A stretch of DNA of 64,000 nucleotides, from the NCBI GenBank assembly GCA_936440205.1, contig OW387150.1:11196152-11260151 (forward strand), in the 5' to 3' direction. Under the pieces are notes generated by a model. That model saw only the letters and a list, made by a program, of their open reading frames with translations. It was not told the DNA's origin and searched no databases. Made by a program: the position numbers and the translations under genes. Each line of letters starts with the position of its first letter. Within the stretch, counting starts at the first letter, position 1. The stretch is from Lepidonotus clava (lineage: Eukaryota; Annelida; Polychaeta; Phyllodocida; Polynoidae). This document shows, one piece after another, positions 30,060 to 39,832 of this stretch.

Positions 30060-33000
30060 ATGAAAAGGAAACGAATATTGGGTGGTCTTATTGTAGATTA
30101 TGATTTTTATCCAAGAAATAAGCATGTGGATATTGAATTTTATTTTCAAAAGAAATTTAATGTTCTGTATCAGAAATTGGAAAGTAAACTGAGTGTACAT
30201 GGAGGGATAAAGTTTCAAATTTCTTTTAATACAACTTTAGGAAAATACAATTTAGATACAAACGAATACTTTGAAATCAAACCTTGGTTTCAAAGCCATG
30301 TAATTCAAGTCTTAACATTTTATTCATTAAAGGAAAAGTTGTTATCTGCGTTAAGAGTAATTTTAGCATTATTTGACGGTTTTGTTCAAGCTGGTTCTGG
30401 TTGGTTTCTAACGGGGATAAATTTGGTAAGATTAGGAGTTTTTAGAGCTAATCCTTTTGGTGGTAAAAAGATAGAGTTACCTGATTGGTTGAAAGCTAAG
30501 AGATTGATTAATTTAGGTTGTGAAGATAATAAGTGTTTTGTTTATTGTATATTAGCTTCAATTTATGGAGTTTTTAAAGATTTAAGTAAATATTCATTAT
30601 TATTGAATAGTTTAAATTTAAAAGGTATTTCGTTTCCTGTGAGATTGTCAGATATTCCAAAATTTGAAAAGAATAATAATGTTACAGTTAATGTTTTCGG
30701 CCTTTTTAACGAAATTTCATGTAATCGAAGTTCAAGATTGGTTCCATTTCCTATGTATATTTCTACGAATTTTACAAGTGAACATAGAAGACACGTAAAT
30801 TTGTTGTTGTTTAAGGATCATTATTTATTTATTAAAAATTTGGATAAGTTTATAAGACCATTTTATTGGAAAAGAACAAGGTATTTTTGTGATAGATGTT
30901 TACAATCTTTCAATAAGAAAGTGGATTGTGAAATGCATACTAAGTCTACTTGCTATGATAATAAGTATACTGGACAGTCTTACAATTTACCAGTAAAAGG
31001 TACGAAAGTTAAGTTTAGATCATATCATAAACAAATTAAACATCATTTTGTTCTTTATGCAGATTTTGAGACTTTTAATTCAAATATAAATTGTTTTAAG
31101 GGAAAGTCTACTGTATTAAAATCAAAACATACTTTAAATGCAGTAGGAGCAGTTCTTGTTTCTAAATATTCTGAATATTCTCAACCTCCATTTATTTATG
31201 TAGGAAAACGTGTTATGCAAAAATTTATTCATTATTTGAATCAAGTAAGAGCCGAAATTTCGTATATTTTTGATAATAATAGGAAAGTTTTAGAATTGAC
31301 TGTTTCAGATTTAGCACATTAAATTTTATCAAAGCAAACTCGATGCTACTTGTGCGGTATTTCGTTTTCAGAATTGGGTGTAAAGAAGGTTATAGATCAC
31401 GCACATTTAGGTAGAGAAGGAAAAGGTAGAGATGTGAATTATGCATGCAATACTTGCAATTTGGTTAGAAGTTCTTTAAGGTTTCCAAATTTTAAAATTC
31501 CTATAGTCATGCATAATGCAATGAATTATGACACACATTTTATTGTTAAAGAAATACATGAGTGTATACAGGAAACTAGTAAAGTAACTGTTTTACCACG
31601 AAGCGTTGAAAAATTTTTGACTTTAAGTTTTGATGGTTTTTTTATAATTGATTCATTTCAATTTCTTCCTAATTCATTATCAAATTTAGCAGATCTTTTG
31701 GTTCAAAAGGGTAGTGATGAATTCATAGAAACGAGAAAGTATTTCAATAATAAGTGGTTAAAGTATGTTGTTAGGAAAGGAGTTATGTGTTATGACTATA
31801 TAGATTCTTGGGATAAATTGAAGGAGCAATGTTTACCAGATAAATCACATTTTTTTAATGTTCTTACGAATAAAGATATTACTGAAGAAGAATACAAATT
31901 AGCTTTGAAAATGTTTAATATTTTTAATTGTAGAAATATTGAAGATTATTTGAAAGTTTATTTAAAAATTGACGTTCTTTTGCTTACTGATGTGTTTGAA
32001 TCGTTTCGAGAGAGAAGTTTAGATTATTATGGTTTAGATCCTGTTCAATATTTGACTGCACCAGCTCTTAGTTATGATGCTATGTTAAAATTTACAGGTA
32101 TCAAATGCGATTTATTGTCAGAGTTGGATATGTATAATTTTTTTGAAAGAGGAATACGTGGTGGTATTACAAATGTTGTTAGACGATATGCTGAGGCTAA
32201 TAATGTGGATGAGTATATTGTATATTATGATTGTAATAATCTCTATGGATTTGCTATGTCGCAACCTTTACCATACAAAGATTTTGTTTGGCTAGATTCA
32301 GCAAAATTTTTTAATGAGGAAGAAATTTTAAAGTTGACGGATGAAGGAAGAACAGGTTATGTGTTTGAGGTAACGTTACTTTATCCTTCTAGATTGCACG
32401 ACTTACATGACATGTTTCCTTTAGCTCCGGAGAAATTGTCAATCCATTATAATCAATTATCATCATATGCTAAGGATGTATTATCTAAATTTAATATGCA
32501 CTATAATAAAAGTCCGGAGAAATTGATTTCTACTTTGTTTAGAAAGGTTAGGTATATTGTGCATTATAGAAATTTGAAATTATATTTACAGCTGGGTATG
32601 AAGATCGAAGAAATTCATAGGATTTTATCATTTAAACAGAAATGTTGGATGAAACCATATATCGATTTTAACAATAAGAAAAGACAAGAATCTGTTTCTT
32701 TATTTGATAAAGAATTTTTTAAATTGATGAACAATTCTACATTTGGAAAATGTATGGAGAACGTGAAAAGACGCGTTTCTATGGAATTAACTTCATGCCC
32801 AAAAAGGGCTTCTTTTTTGATTAATAGACCGACTTTCCAGTCTGTAAATGTATTCGATTCCGACTTTGTTGGAATTCAGTTCAGGAAACCACAGTTGTTA
32901 TTGGATAAACCAATTTATTTAGGATTCTGCGTTTTGGATTTGTCTAAATTACACATGTTTGATTTTCATTATAATGTTATGCTGAAAAATTTTACTTTAA

Positions 33001-33784
33001 AGAATATTCAATTGCTGTATACTGGTGGCATATCTTCGTAACTAATTTAGCTGGTCAGGGAAAATTTTATCAACGTCTCATGATCAGAAATTCTGTCTAT
33101 CATGAATAAATTTTACACCTTATAATTCCTCTTTGACACTATTTTGCAATAACACTATAAATTTTGGTAAACAGCAAAATCACTGATCATAGGACCCTAA
33201 TCAAATTTTCCCTGATCAGCTAAATTAGTTACGAAGATATGGGCCCTGATACAGATTCTTTGATTTACAAGATAAGAGATGAGAATTTTATGAGAAAAAT
33301 GAAAGGTTTGCTGCATTATTTTGATTTTTCTAATCTTTCAACAGAACATGAATTGTACAATAATGAGAACTATAAGGTACTTGGAAAATTTAAGGACGAA
33401 ACTGGTGGTAAAAGGATACGTGAATTTGTTGCATTACGTCCTAAATTATATTCAATATTTTTAGAAGATGGTAATGTTATTAAACGTGCAAAGGGAATAG
33501 CTAGATCAAGTGTAGATGCATTATTTCATTCTGAATTTAAAGATGTATTGATGAAGTGTTCTCAAATTAGAACACAGTTTCATTCTATTAGAAGTTTTAA
33601 ACATGATGTTTATACTATTAAGCAGGAGAAACTGGCTTTATCTCCTTTTGAAGATAAAAGATGGTTATATCCAAATGGAATTAAATCTTTAGCATATGGT
33701 AATTATAATATATGTTCAAGAAAAAGAAAAATTTGCACGAGGAAAAAAAAGCACGAGGAAAAAAGAGTTAAGGATTTTGAATAA
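30060..33784 (+). pseudogene. polB: polB region of the Polinton (protein-primed family B DNA polymerase), broken
   Basis: The region codes for stretches typical of the Polinton protein-primed DNA polymerase: an exonuclease motif (YADFETF), the Polinton-specific HNH-like segment (DHAHLGREGKG), palm motif A (YDCNNLYGFAMS), motif B (NNSTFGKCMENV) and motif C (DTDSLIY). A zinc-finger-like pair (CDRCLQSF) precedes them. These polymerases copy the element from its ends using a protein primer. The region is interrupted in about two places, one being a nested MITE, so it is treated as a recently broken part of the fossil element. Its position between the structural-type gene and the PC4-like gene is unremarkable. 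Confidence 0.92.
33029..33241. mobile_element. MITE nested in the Polinton
   Basis: About 213 bp with terminal inverted repeats of 38 bp, one mismatch (left 33030-33067 beginning ATATCTTCGTAACTAATTTA; right 33203-33240). The interior is AT-rich, has no coding capacity and holds further small inverted repeats. The target duplication could not be settled by eye. Near-identical arms show a recent insertion, later than the Polinton itself. Confidence 0.85.
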
Positions 33785-33822
33785 TCTGTTCTTTTTTTTC
33801 TTTTTTTTCTAGTTAATGTGAA

Positions 33823-33840
33823 AATGTTCTTGTGATAAGC
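33823..33840 (+). promoter_or_regulatory. Gene-junction motif before the PC4-like gene
   Basis: AATGTTCTTGTGATAAGC ends exactly at ATG 33841, the same placement as before dUTPase. A CTTTTTTTTC run lies just upstream. Probable shared promoter or leader motif. Confidence 0.45.
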
Positions 33841-34263
33841 ATGCGGTTCACTATTTGTGTTTTGAATTTCCAAGATTTACTTGCGATTGTAGTGTTTTTG
33901 AATTTTGTTTCAAGGTATTTAGTTATGCCTAAGTCTAAGAGTTCTAAAATGGCTAGTGAGAGATTATATGTTTCAGCTTTCGGTAGTAAGAAGAGGGTTG
34001 ATGTTACTCGTTTTAATGGAGATTTGTATTGTCATATAACTGATGTGATGCGAGACAAGACTGTTTCTATGAAAATGGAAGAGTTTCAAGATTTGAAAAG
34101 TGTAATTTCTAGTAAGATTTCAAAACTTCAAAAGTATAACGATGAAGAGCGAAGTTCAAGGAAGAGAAGGAAGTCAAGTTTTACAAAATTTAAACCAGAG
34201 TTGAGTGATGATGAAACAGAGGAAAGTGATTGTAGTGAGGGAACTTCACAGATTGGTTCGTAA
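33841..34263 (+). CDS. PC4-like (ssDNA-binding coactivator) protein
   Basis: 140 residues from ATG 33841, chosen because the junction motif ends there; a second ATG 28 codons in (MPKSKSSK) is also possible. The core SKKRVDVTRFNGDLYCHITD and MEEFQDLKSVISSKISKL lines up with the PC4/p15 fold, in which a curved sheet binds single-stranded DNA and a helix makes the dimer (compare the family's RDFKGK...DIREY and EQWSQLKE). A Lys/Arg stretch (RKRRKSS) and an acidic Ser-rich tail follow. It could act in replication or late transcription; that is inference. Part of the Polinton. Confidence 0.55.
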   Translation: MRFTICVLNFQDLLAIVVFLNFVSRYLVMPKSKSSKMASERLYVSAFGSKKRVDVTRFNGDLYCHITDVMRDKTVSMKMEEFQDLKSVISSKISKLQKYNDEERSSRKRRKSSFTKFKPELSDDETEESDCSEGTSQIGS

Positions 34264-35010
34264 ATGTTCTTGTGGTATCTATGAATCGTAGGGTTATAAG
34301 GTACCAGGTTTAGCTTAGATTCTTAGGTTGTAAGGTATCAGGTTTGTATATCTAATTTAAGTTTGGTATCTGGTTTGTATATCACGTTTAAGTTTATCAG
34401 ACTTTATAGAAATGACGGGTAACTTTTTAAACAAGCCAGAAAAAAAAAATTGTAGCAAGTGTAATAATCTTGTATTATTAGTTGAAGGTAAAACTTATTG
34501 CAAGCAATGTCAGGGTGAAATGTTTAGAGAGTGTCTTAATTGTGGATTACCTTATTATTATGTATGCAAAAATTGTTTGCCTTCTAAGTTGAATATTCCA
34601 AAGTTTATAATTGAAAGAGTTGAGTGATGATGAAACGGAGGAAGTGATCGAGTGTGAGAACTTCACAGATTGGTTCGTAAATGTTCTTGTGATAGCTATG
34701 GATCGTAGGGTTGTAAGGTACCAGGTTTAGCCTAGATTTGTAGGTTGTAAGGAATCAGGTTTGTATATCATATTTAAGTATATCAGACTTTATAGAAATG
34801 GCGGGCAACTTTTTAAACAAGCCAGAAAAGAAGAATTGTAGCAAGTGTTATAATCCTATATCATTAGTTGAAGGTAAAACTTACTGCGAGCAATGTCAGG
34901 GTGAAATGTTTAGAGAGTGCCTTAATTGTGGATTACCTTATGATTCTCCTCGATTTTTTACTATGGATGATAATAAGTGCAACAATTGTATGTCTTCTAA
35001 GAAAGATTGT
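34200..35010. repeat. Tandem duplication carrying a zinc-ribbon gene
   Basis: The segment from about 34200 (TTGAGTGATGATGAAAC) through the zinc-ribbon start is repeated from about 34619, with a 386-418 bp offset because of small indels. Both copies include the ACTTCACAGATTGGTTCGTA block, the junction motif (34262 and 34679) and GTAAGGTACCAGGTTTAG. High identity indicates a recent event. Confidence 0.85.
34412..34627 (+). CDS. Short zinc-ribbon protein, duplicate copy
   Basis: 71 residues, starting MTGNFLNKPEKKNCSKCNN with three CxxC pairs (CSKC, CKQC, CLNC) and a fourth (CKNC). It matches the first 50 residues of the longer neighbour at 34798 and then a short stretch further along in it, so this copy is shorter in the middle and at the end. 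May bind zinc and nucleic acid or protein; may be a non-functional duplicate. Part of the Polinton. Confidence 0.5.
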   Translation: MTGNFLNKPEKKNCSKCNNLVLLVEGKTYCKQCQGEMFRECLNCGLPYYYVCKNCLPSKLNIPKFIIERVE

Positions 35011-35529
35011 TCACTTTCAAAAATGACGAAGAAAAAAATTGAAAGTTGGAATGTAGATTTTGATGCTGACGACGACGAGAAAGATTCTACATTGATTTTA
35101 CAACCAGAAGTAGATAATGCGAAAGATGAGAAGCATAAGAAGTTGAATATTCCAAAGTTTTTAATTTCTGATGATGATGATGATGATTTAGAAATCAATA
35201 TATATGCACCTGAATCTGAAAAGAAGGTTGCTGGAAAAGGAAAGAGGAAATTGAAGGATAGAGATGGAGTTGATGAAAAGGATAAAGTACGCGTAGGAAG
35301 GAAAAAGAACGATAAAGTGAAGGATAGTAAAGTAAAGGGTAGTAAAGTAAAGGACAGTAAAGTAAAGGATACTAAAAGAAACGTTTCTAGATCTAGAAAG
35401 AAGTTGGAGTCTAAAATTAATACAAAATCTAAAGTGGAATTAAGGTTTGAAGAACTTGGAAAACATTCTGAACATGCTTTGGAATATTCAGGTAATATTA
35501 ATATTCCTTTAAAACTTTGTTTTATATAA
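34798..35529 (+). CDS. Zinc-ribbon protein with acidic and Lys-rich tail
   Basis: 243 residues. N-terminal zinc cluster: CSKC, CEQC, CLNCGLPY, CNNC plus a further Cys (KKDCSL), about residues 13-70. An acidic part follows (DDDDDDLEI), then a Lys-rich segment with near-repeats of KVKDSK (VKDSKVKGSKVKDSKVKD). The tail suggests binding to nucleic acid. I do not recognise the family; related CGLPY zinc proteins occur in other Polinton-like elements as far as I recall. Preceded by the duplicated junction motif, followed by a hairpin at 35692. Confidence 0.6.
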   Translation: MAGNFLNKPEKKNCSKCYNPISLVEGKTYCEQCQGEMFRECLNCGLPYDSPRFFTMDDNKCNNCMSSKKDCSLSKMTKKKIESWNVDFDADDDEKDSTLILQPEVDNAKDEKHKKLNIPKFLISDDDDDDLEINIYAPESEKKVAGKGKRKLKDRDGVDEKDKVRVGRKKNDKVKDSKVKGSKVKDSKVKDTKRNVSRSRKKLESKINTKSKVELRFEELGKHSEHALEYSGNINIPLKLCFI

Positions 35530-36130
35530 AGTTGAAATTTGTTAAGTGTGTGTAAAGTAAGGAGAATTTGAATGCCAGTGGATATTGGATTGAATGTATA
35601 TTGAAGGTTTGTTCAAATTAATCAAGACTGAAATGTTTGTTCAAAGTAATCAAGACTTTATGCACCTAATTAGTTATTTATTTATTTATAATATTGCATA
35701 TTAATTTATTCAGGTAAATTTGTAGTTTACTCTGATAAATTGTAGTAATATGCAATCTTGCGGAGACGCGAGGGTATTTCGGAGGTCCGTAATACTATGT
35801 ATATATGAAGAATAATTATTTCTAAAGACTGGAAGAAATTGGAAACTCTTTTGTGATTGTATCATTTGTGAACGCATTATAGGATATCCATTTTGTGTTC
35901 CAACTAAATTGTTAAGAATGATTATTGAATTTTGATTTGATTGCATGATTAATTTAGATTGTGATACAGTTCATGTAGAGTGGAATGCGATTCTAGTCGA
36001 TAGTTTTGTTATTCATGTATAAATTGTATATATAACGACTTAAAATTATGAATTCAAGTTGTTTCTTGTTGCATTTATTGAAAATGCTTGGCATGTTTGT
36101 TTCGAAAAGCTTGTTCGATGTATTTCAGTT
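35530..36130. other. Spacer before the integrase gene
   Basis: No coding support. It contains a 60-bp hairpin (35692-35752) and AT-rich sequence. The minus-strand frame at 35710-35946 shows nothing recognisable. Confidence 0.5.
35692..35752. terminator. Imperfect hairpin after the zinc-ribbon gene
   Basis: Arms starting ATTGCATATTAATTTATTCA and ending in the complementary ATAAATTGTAGTAATATGCAAT (read as two parts, ATAAATT and TAATATGCAAT) pair over about 25 positions. Third large intergenic hairpin in the element, again downstream of a gene. Confidence 0.5.
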
Positions 36131-37081
36131 ATGTCTGTTATGAAAAGGAAATTACTAACTTCAATCTATTTTAATTTGCAACATCCAGCATCTTACAGTT
36201 CAAAACGAAAATTATATTTAGCTGCAAGAAAAATTGACCCAAATATTACTTTAGAAGATGTAGATTCATTTCTAAGTAATACTAAAACTTATACATCTCA
36301 TAAGGCTGGAAGAAGAAAGTTTCCTCGAAGAAAGATTATTGTTCGAGGAATTAATGATCAGTGGCAACTGGATTTGATCGTTTTACCAAATTTGAAAAAA
36401 TTCAATAATGGTTTTACAAATATTCTTGCAGCAATTGATTGTTTTTCAAGATATGCTTATGTAGAGCCGATGAAAACAAAATATGCAAAGGAAACTTTAC
36501 AAGCTTTTAAAAGAATTCTTGATAGAGCAGGTGTGAAACCGCGAAATGTGCAGACAGATGAAGGAAATGAATTTAAAGGAGTTTTTCGAGAATTTTTAAA
36601 AAAGAATAATATTCATTATTTTTCTACATATCAGGATACTAAGTGTGCTATTGTAGAGCGTTTTATTAGAACTTTTAAGAATAAATTGTTTAAATATTTA
36701 ACTGCAATAAATTCGAAAAGTTATGTTCCTATACTTCCACAAGTTATTTTATCTTATAACAACTCAAAGCATAGATCTTTAGGTTTACCACCTTCTGAAG
36801 TTGATAAGAAAAACGAAGATAAGTTGTGGATGAAACAGTATAAAGATTTTCTTTATACAAATATTAAGAATGTTGGATCTTTAAAGGTAGGTGATAAAGT
36901 TAGAATAAGACATTATAGAAAAACTTTTGAACGTGGATTTTCAGTGAATTGGAGTAGAGAAATATTTCAGATAGTATTTGTTTTGAACACAAAGCCAGTT
37001 ACTTACATTCTTTCAGACAGTTCAAATGAAATTTTGAAAGGTAGTTTTTATAGATATGAAGTAATAAAAATACAACCTTGA
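36131..37081 (+). CDS. int: Polinton integrase (retroviral-type DDE)
   Basis: 316 residues from ATG 36131. The N-terminal segment (LQHPASYSSKRKLYLAARK) and HKAGRRKFPR are typical of Polinton c-integrases. The catalytic triad reads as D81 (WQLDLIV), D143 (QTDEGNEF) and E176 (IVERFIRTFK). The C-terminal part has an SH3-like stretch (LKVGDKVRIRHYR). The enzyme joins element ends to host DNA and makes the 6-bp target duplication seen here. It opens the virion/packaging block, 15 bases before the ATPase gene. The frame is open and key residues are present. Confidence 0.93.
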   Translation: MSVMKRKLLTSIYFNLQHPASYSSKRKLYLAARKIDPNITLEDVDSFLSNTKTYTSHKAGRRKFPRRKIIVRGINDQWQLDLIVLPNLKKFNNGFTNILAAIDCFSRYAYVEPMKTKYAKETLQAFKRILDRAGVKPRNVQTDEGNEFKGVFREFLKKNNIHYFSTYQDTKCAIVERFIRTFKNKLFKYLTAINSKSYVPILPQVILSYNNSKHRSLGLPPSEVDKKNEDKLWMKQYKDFLYTNIKNVGSLKVGDKVRIRHYRKTFERGFSVNWSREIFQIVFVLNTKPVTYILSDSSNEILKGSFYRYEVIKIQP

Positions 37082-37096
37082 GTGTTTTAAGTATAT

Positions 37097-37855
37097 ATGA
37101 ATACTTTTGAGATAGGTGATATTGTATTAATAGGAGATTGTATCTATCCTAAAACTTGTGTAATTTACTTAGACGGTTTTAAGATAATGGGATCAACAGT
37201 AAATGTGTTTGATGCAAGGTTGAAAGTTCCTTTTTCAATGATAGTTGCAGGTCCAAGTAATTCGGGGAAAACTACTTTTGTATTAAAGTTAATTAAGAAT
37301 GGTGATGATGATTATTTTATAAGTAGACGTTTTGATTATATTGTTTGGTTTTATGGTCAGACTATTCCAAATGATAAAGATGTGTTAGAGGGGAAAGTTA
37401 CGTTTCATGAAGGTTTACCTGATTCTTTAGATGAATTTGTCAATTCAAATCAATTTGGATTACTAGTTTTTGATGATTTAATGTCAGAATGTGGAAATAG
37501 TAAACTTTTATCTGAATTTTTTACTAAACGTTCTCATCATGAAAATGTAAGTATCATTTTTATTACTCAAAATTTGTTTCAGGATGGTAAAGAAAGAAAA
37601 ACTTTTGTAAAGAATGCAACTTATTTAGTTTTATTTAATTCTCCGCTTGATCAGACGACTGCTTATTTTATTGGTAGAAAGTTGATGCCAAGAGATAGTA
37701 AATGTTTTATTGAAATATATAATCATGCTGTACAAAGACCGCATGGTTATTTATTGATAGACGGTCATCAAGAGACTCCGAAAGATGCTATGTTTAGGTC
37801 AAATATTTTTGGAGAAGTTCAACATGTGTTTATAGTACGAAAGAAATGTTCTTAA
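37097..37855 (+). CDS. FtsK/HerA-type DNA-packaging ATPase
   Basis: 252 residues. Walker A GPSNSGKTTF at about 52-61, Walker B LLVFDDLM near 123, and a downstream sensor-like FITQNLF. This matches the A32-like packaging ATPases of Polintons, adintoviruses, virophages and poxviruses, which pump DNA into the capsid. Length is normal for Polintons. Starts 15 bases after integrase; the junction motif overlaps its end. Confidence 0.92.
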   Translation: MNTFEIGDIVLIGDCIYPKTCVIYLDGFKIMGSTVNVFDARLKVPFSMIVAGPSNSGKTTFVLKLIKNGDDDYFISRRFDYIVWFYGQTIPNDKDVLEGKVTFHEGLPDSLDEFVNSNQFGLLVFDDLMSECGNSKLLSEFFTKRSHHENVSIIFITQNLFQDGKERKTFVKNATYLVLFNSPLDQTTAYFIGRKLMPRDSKCFIEIYNHAVQRPHGYLLIDGHQETPKDAMFRSNIFGEVQHVFIVRKKCS

Positions 37856-37920
37856 GATAATGATTTCGTACAATTGTTATGGTACTTTGATGGTAATTCT
37901 GTATGTAGTAGCTATTCATA

Positions 37921-38283
37921 ATGCCATCGCGTAATGATTTGAGTAAAAATTTAAGAAAGATTCTTTATTCTAAAAAGTTTCTAAATATGTTAGCGAAGGC
38001 GAAAGGTTCAGCTGATAAAAAAGGTGTAATAGATTTAGGGAGTAAAGTAGAAATTGATGCAGTTTGTCAGTGTATAAAGAGTATTTTGCAAGGTCATGTG
38101 AAATTAAGTCGAGCTAAAATAAAACGATTGCAAGCTGAAAGAAATCATTTAAGATTGTTGGCACATTCTAAAATGGGGTTGCGAGAAAAGAAGGAACGTT
38201 TGAATCAAATAGGTAAAGGAATTCTTCCTATTATTATTAGCGGTGCATTAGGATTATTGTCTTCTATATTTAGGAAAAGGTAA
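37921..38283 (+). CDS. Small basic Polinton protein, copy 1
   Basis: 120 residues, Lys/Arg-rich, with the pattern FLNMLAKAKGSADKKGVIDL, then VCQCIKSILQGHVKLS, RLQAERNHLRLLAH and a hydrophobic C-terminus (LPIIISGALGLLSSIF). Small proteins of this shape, following the ATPase gene, are common in animal Polintons and adintovirus-like elements and are thought to be virion core or membrane-active proteins (adenovirus pX/pVI-like roles have been suggested). Paralogue of the next gene, two bases downstream. Confidence 0.7.
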   Translation: MPSRNDLSKNLRKILYSKKFLNMLAKAKGSADKKGVIDLGSKVEIDAVCQCIKSILQGHVKLSRAKIKRLQAERNHLRLLAHSKMGLREKKERLNQIGKGILPIIISGALGLLSSIFRKR

Positions 38284-38285
38284 TT

Positions 38286-38669
38286 ATGAAAGGTAAATGT
38301 TGTAGTAAAGATTTCGATAAAAAAAAGATGAAGAAAGATGTTTTAAAAACTTATGCTTGTAAACATTATTTGAAATTATTATCATATAGTAAAGGTCAAA
38401 AAAGGAATAAACTTATCGATTTAGGAGATAGTAATGAATTGAAATCAATTTGTGATTGTGTGTATAACATTTTGAAAGGTAATGTTGAAATATCTCCAAA
38501 AGAAATGAATTATTTACAGAAAGATAAAATTCGTTTAAGATTACTTCCGAAGAAATCAGTTTCAAATAAGATTAAGCGCACATCTATGAAACAGTTAGGT
38601 AAAAATTCGTTACCTATCATTATAAAAAATTCACTTGCTGCTTTAAAATTATTAAAGAATATAAAGTGA
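38286..38669 (+). CDS. Small basic Polinton protein, copy 2
   Basis: 127 residues. Shares order and spacing with its upstream neighbour: YLKLLSYSKGQKRNKLIDLG, ICDCVYNILKGNVEIS, YLQKDKIRLRLLP, and a hydrophobic LPIIIKNSLAALKLL near the end. Sequence divergence between the two is high, so this is an old duplication, perhaps with divided roles. Many related elements have one copy. Confidence 0.65.
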   Translation: MKGKCCSKDFDKKKMKKDVLKTYACKHYLKLLSYSKGQKRNKLIDLGDSNELKSICDCVYNILKGNVEISPKEMNYLQKDKIRLRLLPKKSVSNKIKRTSMKQLGKNSLPIIIKNSLAALKLLKNIK

Positions 38670-38678
38670 AATTGTAGA

Positions 38679-38879
38679 ATGTCAAATTTTCAGGAAAGTA
38701 TTATAATACCATACAAAATGTTTAAAAGTTGTAATTTCGAAAAGCTTGATAAAGAGAACAGAAATGAAAATGTGAATTATGCATTGAAGAGACAAGACCA
38801 GCTGTTGCAGGAAAAAATGTTTGGTATGAAACCTTATAATGAGATTTATTCGACGTATCATCCTACAGAACAATATTAA
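38679..38879 (+). CDS. Small unrecognised Polinton protein
   Basis: 66 residues, polar and charged (MSNFQESIIIPYKMFKSC; YALKRQDQLLQEKMFG). No membrane segment. Placed tightly between the small basic genes and the next structural-type gene (9 and 20 bases), which supports it being real. Comparable short acidic/amide-rich genes sit here in related elements as far as I recall. Confidence 0.5.
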   Translation: MSNFQESIIIPYKMFKSCNFEKLDKENRNENVNYALKRQDQLLQEKMFGMKPYNEIYSTYHPTEQY

Positions 38880-38899
38880 TTTTAGGAAGTGATACTTTA

Positions 38900-39730
38900 A
38901 TGATCAATGATATTGTTAGAAAGATTAACGTTAGACAGAGACCTAACATTGAAAGTATTTTAAGAATACTTCAAGAAAATTCGGTAACTTGGAATAAAAA
39001 TGGTTTGGTTTCTATTAAAAATAGGATTATAAAAGGGTCTAATATAATAGATATTATGAAGTTTTTTTCAAAGACGATAAGTTTTAATCAGGAACCAGAA
39101 GGAGTAGAAGAATTGTATGATTATTTTCAAGAAATAAATGTTCCTTTAGTTTGGATAAAATATAAACCTAAATCTAAAAGAGTAGAGCATGAAAAAGTTG
39201 ATATTAGAAATTTTCCTTTAGAGGAATCTGAAAAAAAGGATGTAGCTGAAGCTTTATACTCTCCATTGAAAAAAGATGTACCTGAATTTTCATATTCTCC
39301 ATTAAGGAAAGCTAATAGAGATGAAGTTGAAACTTTCTATACACCAGAAATGAAGGTAAAGGTAGGTGATGTTGGAAAAAAAGAACCTATGAAGTTTGTT
39401 GATTTTACTCCACATTCTATTCCTGAATTTCATCATGTAGGTCCACCATCAATTTCTCCTGAATTTCAGCACAAAGGTTCTGATGTAATGTCTCGTGAAT
39501 TTAAACACAAAGGTTCTCCTGTAATTTTGCCTACTGTAGTTCCACCGTATCCAGGTTTACCTAAACCTAGTGTAACTTCAGATAGTGTGGAAAAAATGAG
39601 TGAGAAAAGAGGAAAGCAGAAAAAGGAGAAAAAGGAGAAAAAGGAGAGAGTTCCTGCTAAAACTTCAGAAAGAACTAGTTCATATGGCAGGAAAATTAAA
39701 TTACCTGCAAGATGGGAATCTAAATATTAA
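38900..39730 (+). CDS. Polinton virion-associated protein with repeat-rich, Lys-rich tail
   Basis: 276 residues. The first 95 look globular (ILRILQENSVTWNKNGLV; IIKGSNIIDIMKFFSK), a pattern of nuclear or virion proteins that recurs in Polintons. Then come short repeats (PEFHHVGP, PEFQHKGS, REFKHKGS; and YSPLKK/YSPLRK) and a Lys/Glu tail (KKEKKEKKERVP). Likely a DNA-binding or scaffold part of the particle, by analogy and base composition only. Confidence 0.6.
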   Translation: MINDIVRKINVRQRPNIESILRILQENSVTWNKNGLVSIKNRIIKGSNIIDIMKFFSKTISFNQEPEGVEELYDYFQEINVPLVWIKYKPKSKRVEHEKVDIRNFPLEESEKKDVAEALYSPLKKDVPEFSYSPLRKANRDEVETFYTPEMKVKVGDVGKKEPMKFVDFTPHSIPEFHHVGPPSISPEFQHKGSDVMSREFKHKGSPVILPTVVPPYPGLPKPSVTSDSVEKMSEKRGKQKKEKKEKKERVPAKTSERTSSYGRKIKLPARWESKY

Positions 39731-39832
39731 ATCATATTTATAAATGTTGCTGAGATTGAGTTATTGATTTAAGAGTTTTATTTTGAAATAAATCTTCGCT
39801 GGTATTTTGTATTGAGTAGTTGTAATAACGAA

